Virus record (IMG/VR): IMGVR_UViG_3300028569_000018 | Span: 1-64,000 of that record | Direction: 5' to 3' (one strand) | DNA from: a virus | Length of the DNA: 64,000 nucleotides | Part shown: piece by piece, positions 56,712-64,000 of the stretch | Layout: each line of letters starts with the position of its first letter | How positions within the stretch are numbered: the first letter of the stretch is position 1 | The notes under the pieces: model-generated | What the model saw: only the letters and a program-made list of their open reading frames with translations | Told to the model about the DNA's origin: nothing | The model's database searches: none | Made by a program: the position numbers and the translations under genes

Positions 56712-59287
56712 TGTCGTATACAGGTATCTACTATGACCGAAAAACTAATGTAATAAATCTTTGGGACGATGAAAAGGGTCACCTTAAACTACCATACAAT
56801 CGATACGGATATAAAAAATCAGCGAAAGGGAAGTTTACCACACTTGATGGTTGTAAGGTAGAAAAGGTTAAACAGTGGTCACACGATGACGAATCAAAAG
56901 GTTTAATGTATGAATCAGATATTCGTCCGGAAGTTCGTACATTAATTGACCTATACTATGAGAATGATGATATAGGCATCAATCACCGGGAAATGTTCCT
57001 GGATATTGAGGTGTCATCTAAAGGTGGTCATGCCACGACAAAGAATGTTAAGAATAGCATAACGGCTATTTCTTTCTACATGAAAAATCTAGATAAGTAT
57101 TATGCTCTATTGTTAGACGAAGATACACGATTGGAGGATTCTGTTAATGATAATCTACAGTTACTTCGTTTTGATGATGAAGAGACATTAATTCAGAGTT
57201 TTTTAGCATTATACAGTGAATGCGCACCAACAATTATTACGGGCTGGAATATTAATGGTTATGATATACCGTATTTGTATAATCGAATTGAGAAGGTTTT
57301 CAATATTGAATATGCTAATATATTAAGCCCGATTGGAATTGTTGAAGTAGATAAGTATGATGGCAAGTATAAACTAGCCGGAGTTGCTTGTTTAGATTAC
57401 CTACAATTATATAAACAGTATACGTATTCAGAAGAACCATCCTACACCCTAGATTCTATTTCTAAAAAAGAATTAGGTAAAGGTAAAACCGTATATGAAG
57501 GTACTTTGGATACCTTATTTGCTACAGATATAAATAAGTTTATTGAATATAACGTTAATGACGTTCAATTAGTTTTAGAATTAGATAATAAGCTGAAATT
57601 TATTGACCTTGCAAAAGGTGTTGCACATAAGGGTCACGTTCCGTATGAAGATATTTACAAAACTACTCGATTCTTGGATGGTGCATGTTTAGTGTTCATG
57701 AAACGCCTTGGCATTATTGCCCCGAATATTAAACGTTCTAAGAAAGTTGAAGTTGAAGACCAAACCGCAGGCGGTGGTGATTTTGAAGGCGCGTATGTTA
57801 GAGACCCGATTGTGGGTAGATATGAATGGGTATATGACGTGGATATGTCAGCACTATACCCGTCAGTAATTATCACGCTCAATATCAGCCCAGAAACCAA
57901 AGTTGGTCGAATTACCAATTGGGATGAAGTTCAACCGTATTTTATATCAGGTGGTGAAGATAAAACGAACGCAGATAAGCTCATTATAATTAATAACAAG
58001 GTTAGTGATATAAAGATATCCGAATTTAGAACTTGGCTGTTAAATGAGTCCTATAGCGTTTCTAGCATAGGTGTACTGTATGATAAAGATAAAGCAGGTA
58101 TAGTTCCGGCAATTCTTAAGACTTGGATGCAAGAACGTGACGATAATAGAGCTTTGGCTAAAAAATATGGTCAGGAAGGTGATATGGTTAGACGTAATTT
58201 TTATGATGGTCGACAATTGACTCTGAAAATTATCAATAACTCATTATACGGTGCATTAGGTAATGGTGGGTTTAGATTCTATGATTTGGATAATGCTGAA
58301 AGTGTTACAATGTCAGGTCAAAGTATTCTGTTAGACCATGTAGAACCTACCGTTAATAATTGGTACGTGTCCAATATTGGCCCAGAGTATGCTAAGAATG
58401 TAATTTATATTGATACGGATAGTTCATTCGCATCTGCAATGCCTGTTATTAAATCAATGCAGGCCAAATTAGGCCGAGAATTGACCTATGATGAAAAAGC
58501 GAGTACAACCTTCAAAACGGCAACCGCAGTAGAATCAGCTATCAATAACGGATTCACATCGTATTCTACCAAATACTTTAATGCTCCCGAGCATGTATTA
58601 GTAATCAAACAGGAGTATGTATCTAGTGCAGCATTCTGGCAAGCTAAGAAGCGATATGCCATGAAAATTGTGATGGAGAAAGGTGTATCCATCTCAGATA
58701 TGTCTAAAGGTAAAAAGGAGTGGAAACTAGATGTTAAAGGAATGGACAGTGTTAGAAGTAACTTCCCGAAAGCATTCAGAGAATTTTTAGCGAATTTACT
58801 AATCGACATTCTAGATGGTACCCCAAAGTCTGTATTAGATGCTAAGATATTAGCCCTTAAGGATAATATGATGTCAATGCCAATTCTAGATATTATGTTT
58901 CCAACCGGAATGAAAGAGCTGAGTAAGTATGAGTTTGATGAAAAAAATCCATTTCAACGCGGTAAAGGTACCACGGCGCACGCGAAAGCGGCCTTAAGCT
59001 ATAACGCGTTGATGCTAAAATACAATATCATTCAAACTCCACACATAATGGACGGTGATAAAATTAAATGGGCATGGCTTAAATCAAACCCGTTTAGTTT
59101 AGAATCATTAGCCCTTAAAGGTGTAGAAGACCCTAAGGAGATAGTTAATATTGTTGAACAATATATCGATAGAGAATCAATATTCGAATCCGCGCTCACT
59201 AAAAAATTGCAGGCTTTGTATGATTCACTTGGATTCGGAATGGTTCCCGAAAATAATAACATAGAAGAATTCTTTTCTTTTGGATAA
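56711..59287 (+). CDS. replicative DNA polymerase, family B (gp43-like)
   Basis: 858 residues (T4 gp43: 898). Exo I FLDIEV (96-101), Exo II NGYDIPYL (182-189), Exo III YNVNDVQLV (280-288), motif A DVDMSALYPSVI (376-387), motif B IINNSLYGALGNGG (507-520), motif C YIDTDS (566-571). All catalytic acidic residues for synthesis and proofreading are present and there is no intein or intron. It works with the gp45-like clamp and gp44-like loader encoded 1.7 kb downstream. Confidence 0.95.
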   Translation: MSYTGIYYDRKTNVINLWDDEKGHLKLPYNRYGYKKSAKGKFTTLDGCKVEKVKQWSHDDESKGLMYESDIRPEVRTLIDLYYENDDIGINHREMFLDIEVSSKGGHATTKNVKNSITAISFYMKNLDKYYALLLDEDTRLEDSVNDNLQLLRFDDEETLIQSFLALYSECAPTIITGWNINGYDIPYLYNRIEKVFNIEYANILSPIGIVEVDKYDGKYKLAGVACLDYLQLYKQYTYSEEPSYTLDSISKKELGKGKTVYEGTLDTLFATDINKFIEYNVNDVQLVLELDNKLKFIDLAKGVAHKGHVPYEDIYKTTRFLDGACLVFMKRLGIIAPNIKRSKKVEVEDQTAGGGDFEGAYVRDPIVGRYEWVYDVDMSALYPSVIITLNISPETKVGRITNWDEVQPYFISGGEDKTNADKLIIINNKVSDIKISEFRTWLLNESYSVSSIGVLYDKDKAGIVPAILKTWMQERDDNRALAKKYGQEGDMVRRNFYDGRQLTLKIINNSLYGALGNGGFRFYDLDNAESVTMSGQSILLDHVEPTVNNWYVSNIGPEYAKNVIYIDTDSSFASAMPVIKSMQAKLGRELTYDEKASTTFKTATAVESAINNGFTSYSTKYFNAPEHVLVIKQEYVSSAAFWQAKKRYAMKIVMEKGVSISDMSKGKKEWKLDVKGMDSVRSNFPKAFREFLANLLIDILDGTPKSVLDAKILALKDNMMSMPILDIMFPTGMKELSKYEFDEKNPFQRGKGTTAHAKAALSYNALMLKYNIIQTPHIMDGDKIKWAWLKSNPFSLESLALKGVEDPKEIVNIVEQYIDRESIFESALTKKLQALYDSLGFGMVPENNNIEEFFSFG

Positions 59288-59315
59288 TTATCAATAGCAC
59301 TAAACCGCTTGAGAT

Positions 59316-59576
59316 GTGTCTGCATGGTATCTTTGGGTGTTACTGAACTATCATTCTGTAGATACTAATAAAATAGATTTACATATTAAGAATACTCACG
59401 AATTAGTTAAACAACGTAATAATTTAGATTTACGAATACCAATGAATAACAATTACACTTTCGAGGGTCAAATGTATAATTGGCTAGAAATTCGTGCAGG
59501 TGTCAAGTTCGTATTCCATACAAAGTCAGGGATAACAATATCAACTCAGATTAAATTTCCTTCAATTATTCAATAA
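59316..59576 (+). CDS. small unknown protein, probable GTG start
   Basis: 86 residues if started at GTG 59316 (an in-frame stop lies just upstream at 59310); a 44-residue form would start at ATG 59442. Sequence includes LWVLLNYHSVDTNKIDLHIK and NYTFEGQMYNWLEIRAGVKF. No family recognised. Confidence 0.5.
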   Translation: MSAWYLWVLLNYHSVDTNKIDLHIKNTHELVKQRNNLDLRIPMNNNYTFEGQMYNWLEIRAGVKFVFHTKSGITISTQIKFPSIIQ

Positions 59577-59595
59577 ATTTCCTTATATTAGTGTT

Positions 59596-59979
59596 ATGAA
59601 ACAAGAAAAGAAAGTACTTAATATGGTTACTACCGTGGTGGTTAATCTTCAAGTGGAGGGTATACATAATTGGGCAGCGGCAAAAGAAGTATTTCCGGAA
59701 GTGTGTTTTTTATCCGACCCGCACCGGCATATATTTCATATACAATTAAAGAAGCAGGTAACACATTCAGACCGCGACGTCGAATTTATTCTGTTCAAGC
59801 GCGATGTTCTAGAGTATTTATATAAGCAATACTATTTTGAAACTCACCGAATTCATGATTTTGGTAGTAAAAGCTGTGAAATGATTGCAGCGGAATTATT
59901 GCAATTTTTTGATTGTACCTTTGTATCCGTATTTGAAGATGGTGAAAATGGTGCTGAAGTGTTTGTTCATGATATGTAG
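59596..59979 (+). CDS. T-fold (QueD/PTPS-like) protein
   Basis: 127 residues. VVVNLQVEGIHNWAAAKEVF, LSDPHRHIFHIQLKKQV and RDVEFILFK resemble the His, H-x-H zinc site and following strands of QueD-type T-fold enzymes; SCEMIAAELLQFF and VSVFEDGENGAEVF parallel the P-T-x-E and terminal E-x-x-x-x-x-A motifs. It is divergent from the QueD at 41363. It is either a second pterin enzyme or a co-opted T-fold. A TATATTAG box at 59584-59591 (TTC in place of TTG) precedes it. Confidence 0.6.
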   Translation: MKQEKKVLNMVTTVVVNLQVEGIHNWAAAKEVFPEVCFLSDPHRHIFHIQLKKQVTHSDRDVEFILFKRDVLEYLYKQYYFETHRIHDFGSKSCEMIAAELLQFFDCTFVSVFEDGENGAEVFVHDM

Positions 59980-60973
59980 ACATCCGCAACTATTTATTGT
60001 TATTGACCCAATGTGGGCGGGTGTCGGTTGGGAACATGATTTGGAAAAAGTAATCATAGATTATCTAGCAAATCGGCCGGCAGTTATCCAAACAGTACAA
60101 ACTGTTATAGGGCAAGATGCTATTAAAGCATTATTTGACAATAATCAAGTTAAAAAGAATGCCGCGTTTCTATTTACTGAAGCCTCGTCTGATTTAGTGA
60201 TACTTGTCAATAAGTTTTCAAAGCAATATAAGGTTCCGGTGTATACATTGGGATTCTGGAGACGGGGATATTCTGCTGAATACACCCATAACAGTTCGTG
60301 GGAACAGCATTGGTGGAAAGAATTCGACCGGGCATGTTTTAAAGGCTTGGAACGTAATATATTTTCAGACGAATACTTTAAGCATATATTCACTAAACAA
60401 GTAGCAAAGAAGGGCTACCCATATAGTATAATAAAGTTTCCGATACCAGCATCTGTTATTAAGGAGCATTTATTATCTATACAACCGGTAGAGTTTAAAA
60501 CGGATATGATATTGATAGATGGTGTACATTTTAATCCTGAACAGCATAGAATGTTAGCATTACTGATGTCAGAGATGAAATTCGATAAACCAATATCAAT
60601 TGTATTTGCTTATGAAAACGGTAGACCTACACGTGAACAATATGTGAAATGGTTAATGAATGCAAAGGTAGTAATCAACTTCGATGTACAAGGAAAGATT
60701 GGTGATGATGTATATGAATATTATGCGGCCAAATGTATTCCGTTGTGTAATGCCCCAGAATTCTATGAGAATATTGTACCGGAAGAGTGGAGAATAGAAA
60801 AAGAATGGTTCGCTGATATCAGAGCATTTATTGACGCTATGCCTATCCTTCGAAATAAGTTGTATGACGTACTTATGAATTATGATGAATTACGTCCCAA
60901 ATTAGACTTTCAAGAAAAGCGGTTAAACACATTATATTTCAACCATGAAATATTTCTTGAAAAATTCTATTAA
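59969..60973 (+). CDS. GT-B-like glycosyltransferase
   Basis: 334 residues from ATG 59969, overlapping the previous gene by 11 nt; the frame is open further upstream but that would overlap more. FIVIDPMWAGVGWEHDLEKV opens the first domain. YVKWLMNAKVVINFDVQGKI, DVYEYYAAKCIPLCNAPEFY parallels the acceptor C-domain of the 55686 enzyme (A-K-x-V-x-x-x, then E-x-x-x-x-x-x-P-L). Role unknown; possible partner of the other transferase. Confidence 0.6.
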   Translation: MICRHPQLFIVIDPMWAGVGWEHDLEKVIIDYLANRPAVIQTVQTVIGQDAIKALFDNNQVKKNAAFLFTEASSDLVILVNKFSKQYKVPVYTLGFWRRGYSAEYTHNSSWEQHWWKEFDRACFKGLERNIFSDEYFKHIFTKQVAKKGYPYSIIKFPIPASVIKEHLLSIQPVEFKTDMILIDGVHFNPEQHRMLALLMSEMKFDKPISIVFAYENGRPTREQYVKWLMNAKVVINFDVQGKIGDDVYEYYAAKCIPLCNAPEFYENIVPEEWRIEKEWFADIRAFIDAMPILRNKLYDVLMNYDELRPKLDFQEKRLNTLYFNHEIFLEKFY

Positions 60974-61016
60974 ACATGAATTAAATTAGTTATATTAATC
61001 AAAATAAATAATCAAC

Positions 61017-61730
61017 ATGAAAAAGTCAAAATTGACAAGTTTTATTGACAAGTATTTTCTAGCAGGAAATGCTGAAAGCGTTAAGCTCGTAGTGCAGAAT
61101 AATAAACTGACTACCAAATTTATAACAGGTGACCAAACCGTTATCGGCGAAGTTGAATTAGCTGATTTTGTATCGGAAGATGCTGAATTCGGTGTATATA
61201 CAACCGGTCAGTTAATTAAGATGTTATCGGCATTAGATGATGATATTGATTTGACATTCCATAGAGCAGACAGTAAAGTTTACTCATTAACGATGGATGA
61301 CAAAACTACTCACGCGGATTATATGCTATCAGACCTAACAGTAATTCAGCAAGTTCCGGCTATTAAAACCTTACCGACATTCGATGTAAAAATTGAATTG
61401 ACAAAGGATTTCACTAGTAAATTCATTAAAGCAAAGAATGCCTTGCCAGATGCAGATAATTTCGCAGTGGAATCGGATGGTACCACTACAAACATTATTA
61501 TCAATCACTCTAATGTGAATGCTAATAAAGTAACGTTCAAAGCAGTTACTGCTAATGCAAGTGCGATGAGTCCGGTGTGTTTTTCGGCAAAGCTATTTAA
61601 GGAGATTCTTGAAGCTAATAAAGATTGTACCGGTTTCTTAGAAATCAGCAGTAAAGGTTTAGGTAGAGTTACTTTAGCAAATAAAGAATTTTCAACCACG
61701 TATTTTCTTGTGAAACTTTCAATCAACTAG
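61017..61730 (+). CDS. sliding clamp (gp45-like)
   Basis: 237 residues (T4 gp45: 228). KSKLTSFIDKYFLAGNAESV, YTTGQLIKMLSALDDDIDLT, HADYMLSDLTVIQQVP and ISSKGLGRVTLANKEFSTTY fit gp45-type clamps. The trimeric ring tethers the polymerase to DNA and in T4 also activates late transcription, relevant here because of the many single-box late promoters. A TATATTAA box lies at 60991-60998 with no clear TTG. Confidence 0.85.
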   Translation: MKKSKLTSFIDKYFLAGNAESVKLVVQNNKLTTKFITGDQTVIGEVELADFVSEDAEFGVYTTGQLIKMLSALDDDIDLTFHRADSKVYSLTMDDKTTHADYMLSDLTVIQQVPAIKTLPTFDVKIELTKDFTSKFIKAKNALPDADNFAVESDGTTTNIIINHSNVNANKVTFKAVTANASAMSPVCFSAKLFKEILEANKDCTGFLEISSKGLGRVTLANKEFSTTYFLVKLSIN

Positions 61731-61731
61731 G

Positions 61732-62298
61732 ATGAATAATTGGTACGTTGGTATTGACCCTGGTAAGAGTGGTGGTCTAGCAACCATATTTGAAAATGGT
61801 GATGTCGAAGTAGAACCATTACCGTTAACTGCTGATAATGAAATTGATGTCGAGCGCTTGGCGGCGACACTACGCGGACTCTTTATACAAATACGTGACT
61901 TACGTCCGGCTGAGCCGGGAAAGATATATTGTGTTCTTGAAGACGTGCACTCTATATTCGGAATGTCTGCCAAGTCCAACTTTCAATTCGGACGCGTTTT
62001 AGGTATCTTAGAAGGTGTTCTAGGAGCTGTCGGTATTGACTTTATAAAGATTACACCAAAGGTCTGGCAGAAAGAAATATGGGCTAATACGACACCGATT
62101 TCTGCACTCACCGGGAAGAATCTTAAGAATGGTACGCCACAAGTTAAAATAGATACTAAAGGTACATCATTAATGGTAGCGAAAGAATTATTTCCTAATG
62201 TGAACTTGTTAGCTACTAAAAGAAGTAAGGTTCCACACGACGGAATTGTGGATGCTCTACTTATTGCTGAATATTGTAAAAGAAAATTTAAGAAATAA
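61732..62298 (+). CDS. RuvC-like Holliday junction resolvase
   Basis: 188 residues. YVGIDPGKSGGLATI supplies the first catalytic Asp, CVLEDVHSIFGMSAKSNFQF the Glu, and HDGIVDALLIAEYCKR the terminal H/D-x-x-D-A motif of RuvC-type nucleases. It starts 1 nt after the clamp stop and precedes the clamp loader. It probably resolves recombination intermediates or debranches DNA before packaging (the role of T4 gp49, an unrelated fold). Confidence 0.82.
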   Translation: MNNWYVGIDPGKSGGLATIFENGDVEVEPLPLTADNEIDVERLAATLRGLFIQIRDLRPAEPGKIYCVLEDVHSIFGMSAKSNFQFGRVLGILEGVLGAVGIDFIKITPKVWQKEIWANTTPISALTGKNLKNGTPQVKIDTKGTSLMVAKELFPNVNLLATKRSKVPHDGIVDALLIAEYCKRKFKK

Positions 62299-62300
62299 TT

Positions 62301-63227
62301 ATGTTTGGAAATGATGAACACACCCTATGGGTGGAAAGGTACCGGCCGACAAAGCTATCAGATTACATTGGTAACGATGGAATCAAAGAGAAAGTTGCAA
62401 TGTATATTCAGAATGACGACGTGCCACACTTATTACTTGCGGGAACTGCTGGTACGGGTAAAACAACGTTAGCGAAATTAATTGCTGCAAATCTAGATTG
62501 CGATTTACTATATATCAACGCGTCCGATGAAAACTCGATTGACGTTATGAGAGATAAAGTTAAATCTTTCTCGAGCTCAATAGGATTCAGAAAATGGCGA
62601 TTAGTAATTCTGGATGAAGCAGATTTTGTCACTGTTAATGGTCAAGCCGCGTTACGTAACTTGATGGAGACATTTAGTAAGAACTGTAGGTTTATTCTAA
62701 CATGTAATTACATTGAGAAGATTATTGACCCAATTCAAAGTAGATGTCAGACATTTATTGTAACCCCGCCTAGTAAGCAGGACGTTGCGGTGCACATAGC
62801 AAATATTCTACAGAAGGAGAATGTTAAGTTTACACCGCCTGATTTGGTTTCTATTATCAATAATGGATATCCTGATATCAGAAGAATTCTTAATGCGTGT
62901 CAGCGTCAAGTTATAGACGGGCAATTAGTAATTGATAAGCAGTCACAGATTGAAAGTGGTTATATGGAGAAGATTCTTGATATCTTAAAAGATTGTAAGG
63001 ATAAGAAAAAATCATTTGCTGATATCAGACAAATCTTGGCTGATTCGAAAGTTAGGGACTTTACTCACTTATATAAGTTCTTGTATGATAGCTTAGATAT
63101 ATTTGCTGTCGGGCATATTTCTGCAGTTATATTGATAATTGCGGAAGCGCAGTATAAGGACGTAAGTTGTGTAGACAAAGAAATCAACGTCGCCGCGATG
63201 TTTGTACAGTTAATGAGTGAGCTATAA
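62301..63227 (+). CDS. clamp loader ATPase subunit (gp44-like)
   Basis: 308 residues (T4 gp44: 319). LWVERYRPTKLSDYIGND, Walker A GTAGTGKTT (48-56), Walker B LVILDEAD (101-108), FILTCNYIEKIIDPIQSRCQ with the S-R-C Arg finger (147-149), and a C-terminal helical collar. It opens and loads the clamp. The small subunit gp62 is not identified; a truncated ORF begins at 63950. Confidence 0.92.
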   Translation: MFGNDEHTLWVERYRPTKLSDYIGNDGIKEKVAMYIQNDDVPHLLLAGTAGTGKTTLAKLIAANLDCDLLYINASDENSIDVMRDKVKSFSSSIGFRKWRLVILDEADFVTVNGQAALRNLMETFSKNCRFILTCNYIEKIIDPIQSRCQTFIVTPPSKQDVAVHIANILQKENVKFTPPDLVSIINNGYPDIRRILNACQRQVIDGQLVIDKQSQIESGYMEKILDILKDCKDKKKSFADIRQILADSKVRDFTHLYKFLYDSLDIFAVGHISAVILIIAEAQYKDVSCVDKEINVAAMFVQLMSEL

Positions 63228-63308
63228 TCAATCTATAGAATTTTGGTTGATTGATAAGATATCTATTAGATGTACTGTTACCGCGTCGACGTTCTATCTA
63301 CGATAAAA

Positions 63309-63339
63309 TTGGATAATTGAAATTAATTTCTTATCTTAA
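63309..63339 (+). promoter_or_regulatory. sigma-type promoter (TTG-N20-TATCTTAA)
   Basis: TTG 63309-63311, spacer 20, TATCTTAA 63332-63339, 4 nt before the ATG at 63344. The rest of the 116-nt gap after 63227 shows nothing recognisable. Confidence 0.6.
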
Positions 63340-63343
63340 TAAT

Positions 63344-63598
63344 ATGAAGAAAACTAACGAAGAAATAATTGAATCGTTTCGTTCCTACAAACGAACTAAT
63401 ACGGCAGGCTTTACAAATAAAGAACTGGCTATTTTATGTGAACAATCCGGCGTGGATGTAAAGAAATTAAACGAAGAGATTGGTGTAGTTACTGTTATGC
63501 TTATAAATAACGAGTCTGTAATATATGAGTGGGACGTAATGCCCGCATTACAACGTACATTAACAGGAGAAAAACAGCACCCATTAGCTTGGGACTAA
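63344..63598 (+). CDS. small unknown protein
   Basis: 84 residues from ATG 63344 (a TTG at 63317 lies upstream of the promoter box and is unlikely). KKTNEEIIESFRSYKRTNTA, TNKELAILCEQSGVDVKKLN suggests a helix-turn-helix-like fold; the C-terminus is WDVMPALQRTLTGEKQH. No family recognised. Confidence 0.55.
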   Translation: MKKTNEEIIESFRSYKRTNTAGFTNKELAILCEQSGVDVKKLNEEIGVVTVMLINNESVIYEWDVMPALQRTLTGEKQHPLAWD

Positions 63599-63602
63599 CA
63601 TT

Positions 63603-63947
63603 ATGATAAAAAACTCAACATTACATATAGGCGGAAATTCTGTTAAGGAATTCATTGGTAAGTTTATATCGGCAGTCGGTACCGCAATGGTTACATATGG
63701 TGATAAGCTCGATAAAAATAGTCAACCGATATTAGTAACAAACCCGGCAGCGAAGCTATACAACCCATTTACCCTGATAATTACATTCACAGTCGGGGCG
63801 ACGGACAAATATCAATTGATTCTACAAGGTGATTATAAGGATATGTATAAAGAAATCGCCAGGCCGGAGTGTGAAATTGATTTAGATGATAATGAATTAT
63901 TCATGATTATCAATCAGCATCAAAAAGAATGGTTTAAAAAAGACTAA
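63603..63947 (+). CDS. small unknown protein
   Basis: 114 residues of mixed alpha/beta (HIGGNSVKEFIGKFISAVGT, NPFTLIITFTVGATDKYQLI), acidic near the C-terminus (ECEIDLDDNELFMII). It starts 4 nt after the previous stop. No family recognised. Confidence 0.55.
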   Translation: MIKNSTLHIGGNSVKEFIGKFISAVGTAMVTYGDKLDKNSQPILVTNPAAKLYNPFTLIITFTVGATDKYQLILQGDYKDMYKEIARPECEIDLDDNELFMIINQHQKEWFKKD

Positions 63948-63949
63948 AC

Positions 63950-64000
63950 ATGAAATTTCTAACATTAATAATATTACAAGATATCATGTATAAATTATTC
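63950..64000 (+). CDS. 5' fragment of a gene running off the window
   Basis: ATG 63950 opens a frame of 17 codons (MKFLTLIILQDIMYKLF) with no stop before the window end. It starts 2 nt after the previous stop. Too short to identify. Confidence 0.35.
   Translation, partial: MKFLTLIILQDIMYKLF

Overview
This window looks like the interior of a large, AT-rich, T4-related myophage genome. Every gene I can support is on the + strand, genes are packed tightly (ATGA overlaps are common), and no gap exceeds about 200 nt. The host is probably a Bacteroidota bacterium. Starts have A/T-rich leaders rather than Shine-Dalgarno sites, and eleven intergenic sites match TTG - 19/20 nt - TAnnTT(A/T)(A/G), the layout of the Bacteroidota primary sigma factor (-33 TTG, -7 TAnnTTTG).

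Layout. 1-2.8 kb: three tandem paralogous beta-helix fibre genes, the first cut by the window edge. 2.9-26.9 kb: virion module with tail sheath, tail tube, gp26-like and gp51-like baseplate factors, tape measure, and a set of baseplate/hub proteins. Between tail tube and tape measure lies a run of about a dozen small genes sharing an amphipathic tag (MKLSxxKxLIREEVKxVLxE or the short form xLKxLLKE). It resembles a T4 capsid-targeting/cleavage peptide, and some tagged proteins have enzyme-like bodies (ADP-ribosyltransferase, Cys-His-Asp protein, ParB-like domain). 27-39 kb: replication core with a PolA-like polymerase, gp32-like SSB, UvsX, 5'-3' exonuclease, gp41 helicase and class II ribonucleotide reductase. 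39-52.9 kb: nucleotide and DNA metabolism (thioredoxin, Smr, dUTPase, QueD, UvdE, QueE, DnaQ-like exonuclease, DenV, DpdA-like transglycosylase, GroES, FolE). 53-61 kb: two dehydrogenase-like enzymes, two GT-B-like glycosyltransferases, PolB and a second T-fold protein. 61-64 kb: sliding clamp, RuvC-like resolvase, clamp loader gp44 and small ORFs.

How they work together. PolB, clamp, gp44 loader, gp41 helicase, SSB, UvsX and the exonuclease form a T4-style replisome and recombination set. RNR, thioredoxin and dUTPase supply dNTPs. FolE, QueD, QueE and DpdA form most of a 7-deazaguanine DNA-modification pathway; QueC is not seen here. DenV and UvdE are two independent UV-lesion incision enzymes.

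Most striking: three consecutive replication genes are interrupted. UvsX and gp41 are each broken in two by a split intein with a free-standing EDxHD-type homing endonuclease between the halves; the UvsX N-intein is only 17 residues and the gp41 intein sits inside the P-loop. Between them, the exonuclease gene carries an in-frame UAG flanked by CUU and CUC and preceded by a perfect 13-bp hairpin, which suggests a +6 ribosomal hop. Other highlights are eight homing endonucleases (two HNH copies with a conserved, covarying leader RNA), a perfect 316-bp tandem duplication, and a two-class promoter pattern with about 25 ATATTTAT boxes.
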